Of a stretch of DNA of 64,000 nucleotides, positions 17,023 through 25,367 are shown in pieces (the stretch's first letter is position 1; each line of letters opens with the position of its first letter). Origin of the DNA: JAABUE01 sp037440925 (GTDB taxonomy: Bacteria > Chloroflexota > Anaerolineae > Anaerolineales > Villigracilaceae); assembly GCA_037440925.1 (NCBI GenBank), contig JBBITF010000001.1, forward strand, positions 1 through 64,000, written 5' to 3'. A program made the translations under genes and the position numbers. The notes under the pieces were generated by a model that saw only the letters and a list, made by a program, of their open reading frames with translations, ran no database searches and was not told where the DNA came from.

Positions 17023-17043
17023 ATTGTTTCCAATAAAAAATTC

Positions 17044-17155
17044 TGCATTTAGCGCCAATGCTGTTTAGATAGCGTTTCTGGAGTGCGAAATCTCTCGATT
17101 TCGCCCGAAGTCTTGAGACTTCGGAGTCCTTATCAAATGGTATTGCATTTAGCGC
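17044..17155. repeat. Double-hairpin insert between 12-bp direct repeats
   Basis: TGCATTTAGCGC occurs at 17044-17055 and again at 17144-17155. Between the copies are two perfect hairpins, GCGAAAT/ATTTCGC (17085-17104) and CCGAAGTCT/AGACTTCGG (17105-17124). This looks like a small palindromic element, with the direct repeats either a duplication from its insertion or an older repeat. Confidence 0.5.
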
Positions 17156-17178
17156 ACCTATTATATCCGATTGTTGAA

Positions 17179-17215
17179 ACGTCCCGAAGGCTTTAGAACC
17201 GAACCTTCGGGACGT
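17179..17215 (-). terminator. Terminator hairpin after metK
   Basis: ACGTCCCGAAGG / CCTTCGGGACGT makes a perfect 12-bp stem with a 13-base loop, 25 bp after the metK stop. The T-run is short, so termination may be partial. Confidence 0.65.
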
Positions 17216-17240
17216 TCGTTCAAGTTTTTAGGCTGTTTTT

Positions 17241-18446
17241 TTATAATCCTGCCGCTTTTCTCAGCGTGTCGGCTTTGTCGGTGCGTTCCCAGGGGAACAG
17301 AATATCGTCGCGGCCAAAGTGACCGTAGGCAGCGGTTTGCCGGTAGATGGGGCGACGCAGGTCCAGGTCGCGGATGATTGCGCCGGGGCGCAGGTCAAAA
17401 TGTTGCAGAATCAAGTCGGCAATTTTTTCATCCGCAATTTCACCGGTGCCAAATGTTTCGACGTTGACGCTGAGCGGGTGCGCCACGCCGATGGCGTAAG
17501 CCACCTGAATTTCACAACGTTGGGCCAAGCCGGCAGCCACTACGTTTTTGGCAGCCCAGCGTGCAGCGTAAGCAGCCGAGCGGTCTACTTTTGTGGGGTC
17601 TTTGCCAGAGAAAGCGCCGCCGCCATGCCTGCCCATACCGCCATAGGTATCTACAATGATTTTGCGGCCAGTCACGCCTGCATCGCCTTGCGGCCCTCCA
17701 ATGACGAAGCGTCCGGTGGGGTTGATATAGATTTTGATGTCTTTATCCACCATTTCGGCAGGCATGGATGGCAGGATAACATGCTCGGTGACGGCTCGAC
17801 GGATTTCTTCTTGAGAAATTTCAGGCGCGTGTTGGGTGGAAATCAATACTGTATCTATGCGTCGCGGTTTGCCATAAGAATACTCAACCGTAACTTGACT
17901 TTTTCCATCCGGGCGCAGCCATTCGAGGGTGCCGTTCTTGCGCACTTCTGCCAGGCGGCGGGTCAGTTTGTGCGCTAAATAGATGGGCATGGGCATCAGC
18001 GTAGGCGTTTCGTTGCAGGCAAAGCCAAACATCATGCCCTGGTCGCCAGCGCCGATTGAATCCAATTCGGATTCCTCGCCGCTTTTGGCTTCCAGCGATT
18101 TGCTTACGCCCATATCAATATCCGGGCTTTGACTGGCAATGGCCGAAAGAACGCCGCAGGTATTCCCATCGAAACCTTTCTTGGCGCGGTCATAGCCAAT
18201 TTCTATCACTACTTTGCGGACAAGTTCGTCAAAATTGACAACCGCCTTGGTGGTAATCTCGCCTAGCAACATGATATAGCCGGTTTTGGTAGCCGTTTCA
18301 CACGCCACACGCGAGAAGGGGTCTTGCGCCAGGCAGGCGTCTAATACGGCGTCGCTAATCTGGTCGCACATTTTGTCAGGGTGGCCTTCCGTCACTGATT
18401 CGGAGGTAAACATCAGTTTAGGGGAAGTCATAAAGGTAGTACTCAT
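17241..18446 (-). CDS. metK: S-adenosylmethionine synthetase
   Basis: 401 residues, normal for MetK, which makes SAM from methionine and ATP. The motifs TSESVTEGHPDK, GAGDQGMMFG and GGGAFSGKDPTKVDRS are present. The frame continues upstream through the riboswitch, but the start at 18446 (MSTTFMTSPKLMF) has GGAGAGA about 10 bases before it and follows the leader's hairpin. Expression is expected to fall when SAM is high, through the SAM-I riboswitch and hairpin in the leader. Confidence 0.95.
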   Translation of the reverse strand: MSTTFMTSPKLMFTSESVTEGHPDKMCDQISDAVLDACLAQDPFSRVACETATKTGYIMLLGEITTKAVVNFDELVRKVVIEIGYDRAKKGFDGNTCGVLSAIASQSPDIDMGVSKSLEAKSGEESELDSIGAGDQGMMFGFACNETPTLMPMPIYLAHKLTRRLAEVRKNGTLEWLRPDGKSQVTVEYSYGKPRRIDTVLISTQHAPEISQEEIRRAVTEHVILPSMPAEMVDKDIKIYINPTGRFVIGGPQGDAGVTGRKIIVDTYGGMGRHGGGAFSGKDPTKVDRSAAYAARWAAKNVVAAGLAQRCEIQVAYAIGVAHPLSVNVETFGTGEIADEKIADLILQHFDLRPGAIIRDLDLRRPIYRQTAAYGHFGRDDILFPWERTDKADTLRKAAGL

Positions 18447-18469
18447 GGGTTGTATCTCTCCAGGTAAAT

Positions 18470-18510
18470 GAAATTGCCCCTTCAGGCTCAACGCAGAAAG
18501 GGCAATTTTC
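18470..18510 (-). terminator. Riboswitch expression-platform hairpin
   Basis: GAAAATTGCCCTTTC pairs with GAAGGGGCAATTTC around a 12-base loop, between the SAM-I aptamer and the metK ribosome binding site. It is placed to act as the terminator of the off state. The following ATTTACC is a poor T-run, so it might instead work by hiding the nearby GGAGAGA. Confidence 0.65.
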
Positions 18511-18526
18511 GTCATGCGAGGCTGCC

Positions 18527-18629
18527 CTCTCATCTTCCAGAAACTGCGATCTGCCGGAATTAGCACCTTTTCTACCGAAAGGTTGCTGAGGCTTCACAGG
18601 GCCGGTCCCTCCGCCTCTCTGGATAAGAG
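18527..18629 (-). ncRNA. SAM-I (S-box) riboswitch
   Basis: On the minus strand the leader reads CTCTTATCCAGAGAGGCGGAG, GGACCGGCCC, GAAGCCTCAGCAACC, GGTGCTAATTCCGGCAG and closes with AAGATGAGAG. These are the conserved P1, kink-turn, core and P3 elements of the SAM-I class. P1 is formed by CTCTTATC and GATGAGAG. It precedes metK, the classical place for SAM feedback control. Confidence 0.93.
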
Positions 18630-18723
18630 TGCCGTTTGGGGCTATGAAATTGTGGCGGCATGATACCACAGGAAAAAAGATGCGTCAATTGCGTTCTTCG
18701 AGTGCGGCGTTAATACAAATTGT

Positions 18724-19641
18724 TCATCCAATGGTTACGCGGTTGCGGCCGGCAGTCTTGCTTTGATACATCAACTTATCTGCCCGATCTATCAGGCTTT
18801 CGAGGGTATCGCCTGGGCGGGGGAATGTCCCGCCAATGGAGATAGTGACTTGCGGCGTTTGTTTTCCCGCTTGAACACTGGTTTGTTCGACTAAAAAGCG
18901 CAGTTTTTCAGCGATGTCGCGCAGAATATTCTCGCTGGTTACATTGAATACGATTGCCAGGAATTCTTCGCCTCCCCAACGTCCGCAGGTGTCTGTCTCG
19001 CGCAGGTTGAGGCGCAGTGTATTGGCAACGGCTCGCAAGACTTTGTCGCCGATAAGATGGCCGTACGTATCATTGAATACTTTGAAGTGGTCAATGTCTA
19101 TGAAAAGCACGCCGAAAGGGATGTGGTTTTGCTGGTATTCTTGAAAGGCAGTTTTCAGTTTTAGTTCGATGTGTTTTCGGTTGCCGATCATCGTCAGCGC
19201 ATCATAAACGACGGTCTGTTCGAGTTGACTGAGACGCCGTTTCATTTTCATGAGCGTTTGATTGTTGCTGAAAATTTCGACAGCGCCAATCACGCGGTTG
19301 CGCTTATCGAAGATGGGCGAGGTTCGTATCAACACTGGCACGCGATGCCCTTCAGCGTGACGCAAGAATACTTCTGCCTCGCGAGGTTTCCCATCTTGCA
19401 TGGTGGCTTGCAAAGGGCAGCCATCAAAGCAAAGGCGTTTGCCGTTTTCAGTGATGTGTTGTAAAAGATTGTCGTAGCAGTGTTGGCCCACAACTTGTTT
19501 GGCTGAATAACCCGTGATGCGTTCTGCGCCTGAGTTCCAATAGGAAATCTTGCGCTCGCGGTCAACAAAATAGACCCCATCGTACAAGTTTTCTAACAGG
19601 TTTTTGAAGAACTCTTCTTTGAATTCCTTCAAGATCTTCAC
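18724..19641 (-). CDS. PAS-GGDEF diguanylate cyclase
   Basis: 305 residues, soluble. An N-terminal PAS domain (NLYDGVYFVDRERKISYWNSG to the NRVIGAVEIFSN strand, residues about 12-130) is linked by a short coiled coil to a GGDEF domain. The active-site loop is GRWGGEEF, and an inhibitory-site RETD lies five residues before it, so the enzyme should make c-di-GMP with product feedback. The PAS domain has a Cys pair region (CFDGCPLQ) that might bind a ligand. The start is a GTG at 19641, 9 bases after a -10 box. No c-di-GMP phosphodiesterase is in the window. Confidence 0.88.
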   Translation of the reverse strand: MKILKEFKEEFFKNLLENLYDGVYFVDRERKISYWNSGAERITGYSAKQVVGQHCYDNLLQHITENGKRLCFDGCPLQATMQDGKPREAEVFLRHAEGHRVPVLIRTSPIFDKRNRVIGAVEIFSNNQTLMKMKRRLSQLEQTVVYDALTMIGNRKHIELKLKTAFQEYQQNHIPFGVLFIDIDHFKVFNDTYGHLIGDKVLRAVANTLRLNLRETDTCGRWGGEEFLAIVFNVTSENILRDIAEKLRFLVEQTSVQAGKQTPQVTISIGGTFPRPGDTLESLIDRADKLMYQSKTAGRNRVTIG

Positions 19642-19650
19642 CTTAGATTA

Positions 19651-19678
19651 ATCATAACATTTCTCGTTGAGATTTCAA
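19651..19678 (-). promoter_or_regulatory. Sigma70-type promoter of the GGDEF gene
   Basis: TTGAAA (19673-19678) and TATGAT (19651-19656), both read on the minus strand, are 16 bp apart. The -10 is 9 bases before the GTG start, so the leader would be 0-3 bases. Confidence 0.55.
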
Positions 19679-19709
19679 CTTACAGTTTCCCAACTATCTA
19701 TTAAAGAAG

Positions 19710-19740
19710 CCAAGAGACCTTCATAAAGAAGGTCTCTTGG
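19710..19740 (-). terminator. Intrinsic terminator after the acyl-CoA ligase
   Basis: CCAAGAGACCTTC / GAAGGTCTCTTGG forms a perfect 13-bp stem with a 5-base loop. On the minus strand it is followed by CTTCTTTAAT. It separates the ligase from the GGDEF gene's promoter. Confidence 0.75.
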
Positions 19741-19757
19741 GCGTTTTCGGATGCCGG

Positions 19758-21461
19758 CTATGGATTGGCTTCCTTGTGCTGCCGCACTAACTCGCGCCGC
19801 AAAATCTTGCCTACGGTGGTCTTGGGCAATTCCTTGCGGAATTCGTAGTGAGTTGGCACTTTGTAGGGCGCCAGTTTCTCTTTACAGAAGGCTTTGATTT
19901 CCTCTTCGGTCGCGGTCTCGCCGGGTTTGAGCACAATCCAGGCCTTGACCGTCTCGCCGCGATATGCATCTGGGATGCCGGCCACGCCGCATTCTAGCAC
20001 TTTGGGGTGCTGGATGATCACTTCTTCCACTTCGCGCGGCCAGACTTGGAAGCCGCCCGGTTTGATTAATTCCTTCTTGCGGTCCACAATGTAGAAATAG
20101 CCGTCCTCATCCATCTGGGCAATGTCGCCTGTAAATAGCCAGGTCTTGCCGTCTTTCAGTTTGCGCAGGGTGTTGGCGGTTTCTGTGGGCATGTTATGGT
20201 AGCCCTTCATGACTTGCGGGCCGCTGATGACCAATTCGCCAATTTCGCCGACGGGCAGTTCGGTCTCGCCGTCATCCAGGCTGATGATTTTGCAGTCCAC
20301 GTCGGGCAGCGGCAGGCCAATAGAGCCGGTGCGGTTTTCGCCTAGCAAGGGGTTGCAGTGTGTAGCGGTGGGCGCCTCCGATAGGCCAAAGCCTTCGAAC
20401 ACTTTGCCGCCCGAGAGCGCCTCGAAGCGTTCTTTGGTCTCGCGCAATAGCGGCGCTGAGCCAGAAATACAGGCTTTGATGGAGGTGAGGTCATATTTGC
20501 CGGCGACGACATCCGGGTGATTGTTGAGGGCATTGTAGAGCGTTGGCACGCCTGGGAAGATGGTGGGGCGATATTTCTTGATATTTTCTAGCACATCTTT
20601 AAGGTCGCGGGCATTTGGAACCATAACCAGGCTGGCGCCAGAAGCCATTCCAAAATGCATTCCCGCCACCATGCCGTAAACATGGAAAAGCGGTATGGCC
20701 ATCAAAACGGTTTCTTTCCCTTCTTCGAGATTGACCATCCAACTCTTGATTTGCAATGTGTCGGCCACAACATTGAAGTGCGAAGCGACCGCGCCTTTCG
20801 AAACGCCCGTTGTGCCGCCGGAATATTGGAATAAGGCCGTATCTTCGTGAGAAATTTCCAGTTTGGGGCGGGCCGAGGGTTCATACTTTGCAATCAGGTC
20901 TTGCATCCAATATTCGTTTTCACCCAGTCCGCCTTCGATGCGGAATCCACCTTTTTTCTCCTTGGCCAGGGTGAATAATAGGCGCAATACAGGCGGCAGG
21001 GCCTCTTTCAAATTGGTGACGATGAGTTTCTTGATCTTGGTTTTAGGTTGGGCGGCTTTGATGGTCTTGTAGAAGTTCGTCATGACGAACATAACTTCCA
21101 CGCCCGCATCGTTGGCCTGATATTCGATTTCGGCTGGCGTGTAGAGTGGGTTGGTGGCTACAACTACGCCTCCAGCCTTGAGGATGGCAAAATAGGCCAT
21201 GACAAATTGAGGCGTATTGGGCATGAAGATACCTACCCGGTCGCCTTTTTTGACCCCCATGTCGGCCAGTGCTCCTGCTAAGCGGTCGGTGATTTCGTTC
21301 ATTTCTTTGTACGAAATCACTGCTCCTTTGAAGATGGTGCAGGGTTTGTCGGGATATTTGCGCGCTGACTCTTCCAAAAAGTGAAATAATGGCACTTTTG
21401 GATAGTCAATTGTGTGTGGGACGCCCTTGTCGTAATGGGCGAGCCAGGGACGGTTGCTCAT
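19758..21461 (-). CDS. Long-chain fatty acid--CoA ligase (FadD type)
   Basis: 567 residues, an ANL-superfamily adenylating enzyme. Visible motifs are the P-loop YSGGTTGVSKGAV, GFGLSEAPT, TGDIAQMDEDGYFYIVDRKKELIK and the C-terminal KTTVGKILRREL lysine. The sequence resembles FadD-type ligases that activate medium to long fatty acids for beta-oxidation or lipid synthesis. It reads in the same direction as the thiolase upstream (144 bp gap), which fits a fatty-acid degradation role, but no dehydrogenase or hydratase genes are close. Confidence 0.9.
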   Translation of the reverse strand: MSNRPWLAHYDKGVPHTIDYPKVPLFHFLEESARKYPDKPCTIFKGAVISYKEMNEITDRLAGALADMGVKKGDRVGIFMPNTPQFVMAYFAILKAGGVVVATNPLYTPAEIEYQANDAGVEVMFVMTNFYKTIKAAQPKTKIKKLIVTNLKEALPPVLRLLFTLAKEKKGGFRIEGGLGENEYWMQDLIAKYEPSARPKLEISHEDTALFQYSGGTTGVSKGAVASHFNVVADTLQIKSWMVNLEEGKETVLMAIPLFHVYGMVAGMHFGMASGASLVMVPNARDLKDVLENIKKYRPTIFPGVPTLYNALNNHPDVVAGKYDLTSIKACISGSAPLLRETKERFEALSGGKVFEGFGLSEAPTATHCNPLLGENRTGSIGLPLPDVDCKIISLDDGETELPVGEIGELVISGPQVMKGYHNMPTETANTLRKLKDGKTWLFTGDIAQMDEDGYFYIVDRKKELIKPGGFQVWPREVEEVIIQHPKVLECGVAGIPDAYRGETVKAWIVLKPGETATEEEIKAFCKEKLAPYKVPTHYEFRKELPKTTVGKILRRELVRQHKEANP

Positions 21462-21604
21462 GGCTTTCTCCTCCTTTGAAAACGAATTTAAGAAAGGCTA
21501 TTCGGCCAGAGACGGTTGGCAGAATAGTTGACAAAGGTATTCTTAGTATATAACAAGATGGATTCAAAAGTCAATTTCTCTGAGAAGTAAATGATAAATG
21601 CAGT

Positions 21605-22762
21605 TTACTCGGCTTTAAGGATGTGTGTGATGATCGTGGCCCCTGAGCCGCCGATGTTTTGAGCCATGCCTATTTTGGCGTCCTCTACTTGGGTTGGTCC
21701 GCACTCGCCACGGAGCTGTTGCACAACTTCTACAACCTGGTACATACCGGTTGCCCCTACGGGATGGCCGCGTGCCTTCAACCCCCCGCGTGTACAAATG
21801 GGCAGTCGCCCTCCTGGTCTAATTTCGCCTTGTAATCCCAGACGCGGCCCTTGCCCTCGTTCTGCAAAGCCACATGCCTCTAGCGAAAGCGCAGACATGA
21901 TCGAGAAAGCGTCGTGTAATTCGAACAAGTCAATTTCGTTGGGCGTCACGCCTGCCATATCATAGGCGCGGCGGGCAGAGACGTAGGCGGCTTGCAAAAA
22001 GAGGAGGTCCTTTCGGCTGTGAACGGCTATGGTATCGGTAGCAGACGCGGATGCGGCAAGAACGATGCGAGGCCGTCCCGGCAGGGAGGTCACTTTTTCG
22101 GCTGGGACGAGGACCGCCGCCGCGGCTCCGTCTCCAATGGGCGAAGCGTCCAGCAGGTTGATGGGGGTGGCTACCATGCTGGCTTTTTCGAATTGCTCCA
22201 GCGTAATTGCCTGATGCAGCCGCGCAAATGGGTTGTGCAGAGCATTGGCGTGGGCATTGATCGAAAAAGGAGCAAAGTCGGCATGTTTCCAACCGTATTG
22301 GTGCATGTAGCGGCGCATCACCAGGGCATTGATGCCCACAAAGGAAACGCCTTGCTCTACCTCGTAATCGCCGTCAGCGGCGGTGGCCAGGGCTGCGGTG
22401 ACATCATGACCGGCCATATCGGTCATTTTTTCGACGCCTACTACCAGGGCCGATTCGACCTCCCCCGAAGCGACGGCTGTCAAACCGGCGCGCAATGCAG
22501 CCGCTCCAGAACCGCAAGCCGCTTCTATTTTGATCGCTTCGCATCCCCACAACCCAATCCAATCTGCAAGGAGGACGCCCAAGTGATTTTGTTTGTCTAT
22601 CATGGGAGAGAGCATATTGCCGGTAAAGAGTGCATCCACTTTTTCGAGGCCGGCGTCTTGTAGGGCTGCAAAGGCCGCTTCTCCGCCTAAATCGCGCAGA
22701 GACTTGTCCCAATGCTCGTCTACTTTGGTTTGACCGATACCCAGGATGGCAATTTGTCGCAT
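21605..22762 (-). CDS. Thiolase-family protein (SCP-x / acetyl-CoA acetyltransferase like)
   Basis: 385 residues. The reactive Cys is in IEAACGSGAAAL, followed by LFELHDAFSI and the C-terminal CTRGGLKARGHPVGATG. The HDAF sequence and short N-terminus resemble the SCP-2/SCP-x thiolase branch rather than FadA. Archaeal and Chloroflexota members often pair with a DUF35 protein; none is present here. GAGGACATTT precedes the ATG at 22762, which gives the family start MRQIAILGIGQT. Probably acts in acyl-CoA metabolism with the ligase downstream. Confidence 0.85.
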   Translation of the reverse strand: MRQIAILGIGQTKVDEHWDKSLRDLGGEAAFAALQDAGLEKVDALFTGNMLSPMIDKQNHLGVLLADWIGLWGCEAIKIEAACGSGAAALRAGLTAVASGEVESALVVGVEKMTDMAGHDVTAALATAADGDYEVEQGVSFVGINALVMRRYMHQYGWKHADFAPFSINAHANALHNPFARLHQAITLEQFEKASMVATPINLLDASPIGDGAAAAVLVPAEKVTSLPGRPRIVLAASASATDTIAVHSRKDLLFLQAAYVSARRAYDMAGVTPNEIDLFELHDAFSIMSALSLEACGFAERGQGPRLGLQGEIRPGGRLPICTRGGLKARGHPVGATGMYQVVEVVQQLRGECGPTQVEDAKIGMAQNIGGSGATIITHILKAE

Positions 22763-22843
22763 AAATGTCCTCTTCGGTGTATACTGGTTTTGTGTTCTTT
22801 GAGGGGAAGTCCTCCTGAATTTTTCCTGCAAAAGCCTATCTAA

Positions 22844-22882
22844 CCCACAGGCCCTTCGTTGGACTCAGGGTGGGCCTTGAGG
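22844..22882. repeat. CCCTTCGTTGGACTCAGGG-type palindromic repeat
   Basis: GGCCCTTCGTTGGACTCAGGGTGGGCC lies in the divergent gap between the thiolase and the HExxH gene. GGCCC and GGGCC can pair. Sequences of this kind recur as REP-like elements in many bacterial genomes. Confidence 0.35.
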
Positions 22883-22943
22883 AGGATGTTGCCCTTTTTG
22901 AAGATTGAAAAAGTGTCAAAGTATCTGGTGTTATTGTATTCGA

Positions 22944-23492
22944 ATGACCTTTCAGAGACTCTCAGATATGTCTTCAGCAGACTGGACGAACGCTTTGCTC
23001 GAAACCCTTTCCGCATCTGGTGAAGAGGGGCGCCTGACCGCGTTGTATTTGCGTGCGCGAGGGACGCGGATTGGTTTTTGGCGTGCGCGAAGCAACATAG
23101 GCGCCTTCTGGACGGTGTTTGGGCGCATTTACTTGAACTCCCGGCATTATACGCGAGCAACTTCCCTGAGAGATGCTTATTTGTTGAGTTTGATCGTTCA
23201 TGAAGCCCGTCATTTGCAGCAGGGTGTTTTGACGGCTTTGTCGGTCTATGGAGAACTGGACGCTTGGCAGGCGGGCTTTCGCTTTTACAATGCGCTAACA
23301 GGTGAGTATCCGCCTCACCCTGCTGTGGCAGAACTCATGTCCCTGCCGTTGGGGTGGGAGCGAGCGGCGTTGAAGCGGGCACAGATGTTGATGCGCGCCT
23401 ATGCCGGCAAGGGATACCGCGCGGATTGGCTGCCTCTTTATCCGCTGCCGTTGGAGATTCGTTATTGGCTGACAGGCAAGCCAGTATCATAA
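22944..23492 (+). CDS. Small putative zinc-dependent hydrolase with HExxH motif
   Basis: 182 residues, family not recognised. The central helix LIVHEARHLQQG carries a metallopeptidase HExxH (H86, E87, H90), with E104 in VYGELDAW 14 residues further on, placed like the third ligand of gluzincins. There is no signal peptide. The frame extends further upstream, but ATG at 22944 lies 6 bases after a possible -10 box (TATTGT); ATG at 22968 is an alternative. It is followed 72 bp later by an XRE-cupin regulator on the same strand. The HExxH-peptidase next to an XRE regulator recalls ImmA-type pairs, though this protein is not ImmA. Confidence 0.6.
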   Translation: MTFQRLSDMSSADWTNALLETLSASGEEGRLTALYLRARGTRIGFWRARSNIGAFWTVFGRIYLNSRHYTRATSLRDAYLLSLIVHEARHLQQGVLTALSVYGELDAWQAGFRFYNALTGEYPPHPAVAELMSLPLGWERAALKRAQMLMRAYAGKGYRADWLPLYPLPLEIRYWLTGKPVS

Positions 23493-23564
23493 GGTATAAT
23501 GATGATATTACAGAATGAAGTCCGCTTTATTGAGAGAATATTGGCGGAGAAACAAGAGGAGAAG

Positions 23565-24176
23565 ATGGATATATATGGCAAAGAGGCATATTCTGTAGAT
23601 GTCGGCGCGCGTTTGCGTCAGTTGCGCGAGGAACGCAATATGTCCATGCGTTCTTTGGCTACGACCAGCGGACTCTCTGCCAATGCGTTGAGCATGATTG
23701 AGCGCGGCAAGACTTCCCCTTCGGTTAGCACTTTGTATAAACTGGCAGATGCTTTAGGCGTGCCGGTCACTGCTTTCTTTGGCTCGCAGTCGCCCAGGCA
23801 GCAAGTGATTTTCACTCACGCCGAGGAACGTCCGCGTGTGCCGTTTGCACGCGGCGTATGGGAGGGACTGGGCGGGGAGCAGTTTGCGGGTCATGTTGAA
23901 CCATTCATGCTGACCCTTGAAAGCGGTGTCAGCAGTGGGCCGGGCAGCATGACGCATAGCGGACACGAATTCGTCTTCTGTTTGCGCGGTCAATTGGAAT
24001 ACCTGGTGGAGCGACAAATTTATCTTTTAGGAACGGGCGACAGCCTCTTGTTTGCCGCGCACCTGAATCATCGTTGGCGTAATCCCGGCAATACCGTTAC
24101 CAATGCGCTCATTGTTCTTTCCGGGTTTTCGGAAGAAGAACAGCCCCATGCAATGCACTGGAAGAAAAGCGAATAA
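23565..24176 (+). CDS. XRE-family regulator with C-terminal cupin domain
   Basis: 203 residues. An N-terminal helix-turn-helix (LRQLREERNMSMRSLATTSG, LSANALSMIERGKTSPS) is joined to a cupin sensor with HSGHEFVFCLRGQLEY and GDSLLFAAHLNHRWRNPG. Cupin-type XRE proteins respond to small ligands and usually repress metabolic genes. The ATG at 23565 is chosen because AGAGGAGAAG stands just before it; an upstream in-frame ATG overlaps a TATAAT box at 23494-23499. Target genes cannot be told from sequence. Confidence 0.87.
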   Translation: MDIYGKEAYSVDVGARLRQLREERNMSMRSLATTSGLSANALSMIERGKTSPSVSTLYKLADALGVPVTAFFGSQSPRQQVIFTHAEERPRVPFARGVWEGLGGEQFAGHVEPFMLTLESGVSSGPGSMTHSGHEFVFCLRGQLEYLVERQIYLLGTGDSLLFAAHLNHRWRNPGNTVTNALIVLSGFSEEEQPHAMHWKKSE

Positions 24177-24212
24177 AAAGCAACAGCCGTTCGTGTGCGG
24201 GGTGGCTGCTGC
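24170..24212 (-). terminator. Intrinsic terminator after the DUF59 gene
   Basis: On the minus strand GCAGCAGCC pairs with GGCTGTTGC (24180-24212) and is followed by TTTTTATT. It lies between the convergent XRE-cupin and DUF59 genes. Confidence 0.75.
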
Positions 24213-24246
24213 CAAATCTAACGCATTCTCCCATTAGCGCTTGGCG

Positions 24247-24594
24247 TTAGGTGTACATTCCCCAATCCAGCACCGATGGATCTTCCATCATCGAAAAGTC
24301 CCACGGTTCCATGCCCATTTCTACTGTGACGGGCTTGCCAAAAGCCTCGACCGCTTTTTGGCGGGTCATCTCCACCAGCGCCGGGCCATAGGGACAAAAA
24401 GGGGTGGTCAGAATCATTTTCAGGCGTGCTACTTCATTTTGGATTTCCACCTCGCGGATTAATCCCAACTGAATGATGTTCAATCCAATTTCAGGATCTA
24501 CCACCTCAGATAGTTTTTCCCGCATCTTTTCGACCAGTTCAGGATGCGTATCGTGAATAGCCCAATGGATTTGGTGGCTTTCTTTGTCGCTCAT
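24247..24594 (-). CDS. MIP18/DUF59 family protein (SufT-like Fe-S maturation factor)
   Basis: 115 residues. The family signature is visible: VVDPEIGLNIIQLGLI, the TPFCPYG loop with a conserved Cys, and ALVEMTRQKAVEAF. DUF59 proteins assist iron-sulfur cluster assembly. The start overlaps the stop of the SufR-like regulator, so the two are coupled. The regulator appears to bind an Fe-S cluster itself, which supports a role in cluster homeostasis. Confidence 0.85.
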   Translation of the reverse strand: MSDKESHQIHWAIHDTHPELVEKMREKLSEVVDPEIGLNIIQLGLIREVEIQNEVARLKMILTTPFCPYGPALVEMTRQKAVEAFGKPVTVEMGMEPWDFSMMEDPSVLDWGMYT

Positions 24595-25238
24595 GGCTGC
24601 CTCTGTTTAGATGAATTCTTCTCTGTTTTTATGGTTTGCACAACGTAGGTGCAGTGCGCGTTGCCGTTCAGAATACATTGCACTTTCTCGGCCGGTACCG
24701 CCAACATTTTGGAGATCAGGGTCTGGTCAACAGTACAGACTTCAGGATGGTTTTGTCCAATTTGCAAATAGGGACAGGTAATTTCGTGAATGCGATACTC
24801 GCCTTCTCCTTTTTCCCATTCTACTGTGAAGCCTTCTTCGGCCAGTAGGTCGCGGATAAGGTCCAAACGCTCTTCGATGCTCAATCCCTGCAACTGATCG
24901 GCGTATTCCTCCGCCAGCGAAACGGCCATTTCGCTGAACAGTTTGCTGACCATCGGCTTAGGCAGGGTGGATTTTAATTGGTCTAGCAGGCGTGAGGTCA
25001 GGCGCAGGTAGCGAGTTGGGAAGCGCTCGATGCCGTGTTCTGTCAGGGAATAGGTCAAGCGCGGACGTCCCACTCCGTGTCGTTCTTCCTGGGCCTCCAC
25101 CAATCCTTCTACTTGCAGGTTGGTCAGGTGATGGCGGACAGAAATAGGGTTGATACCTACTGCCTCGGCCAGTTTGGTGATGGTTGAGCCAGGATGTTTG
25201 AGCAAAGTATGAAGAATACGCTCTTTCGTGCTTTTCAT
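24591..25238 (-). CDS. SufR-like winged-helix regulator with Cys cluster
   Basis: 215 residues. An N-terminal winged helix (LKHPGSTITKLAEAVGINPI, SVRHHLTNLQVEGLV) is followed by a domain ending in a Cys set, ITCPYL..., PEVCTVDQ..., VQCILNGNAHC. This matches SufR-type repressors that hold a [4Fe-4S] or [2Fe-2S] cluster and sense Fe-S status. It is the first gene of an operon with the DUF59 factor and has a near-consensus promoter with a palindrome next to it, as expected for autoregulation. Confidence 0.87.
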   Translation of the reverse strand: MKSTKERILHTLLKHPGSTITKLAEAVGINPISVRHHLTNLQVEGLVEAQEERHGVGRPRLTYSLTEHGIERFPTRYLRLTSRLLDQLKSTLPKPMVSKLFSEMAVSLAEEYADQLQGLSIEERLDLIRDLLAEEGFTVEWEKGEGEYRIHEITCPYLQIGQNHPEVCTVDQTLISKMLAVPAEKVQCILNGNAHCTYVVQTIKTEKNSSKQRQP

Positions 25239-25253
25239 GGGTGGACTTCCACG

Positions 25254-25265
25254 TTATTGCAATAA
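25254..25265. promoter_or_regulatory. Palindromic operator candidate for the SufR-like regulator
   Basis: TTATTGCAATAA is a perfect 12-bp palindrome between the -10 box and the start codon of the regulator gene. Its position suits a repressor site. Binding is inferred. Confidence 0.45.
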
Positions 25266-25277
25266 AGTAATAAATAG

Positions 25278-25306
25278 AGTATATCAGTCCTCTTTTGTAC
25301 TGTCAA
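25278..25306 (-). promoter_or_regulatory. Consensus sigma70 promoter of the SufR-DUF59 operon
   Basis: On the minus strand, TTGACA (25301-25306), a 17-bp spacer and TATACT (25278-25283). This is the strongest promoter match in the window. The leader to the ATG is about 33 bases and has GGAAG. Confidence 0.75.
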
Positions 25307-25367
25307 TATTATAGATAAATATCATAAATATTTGTTTTGAATGTGTTAGGCGCGTGTGGTCGAGCGT

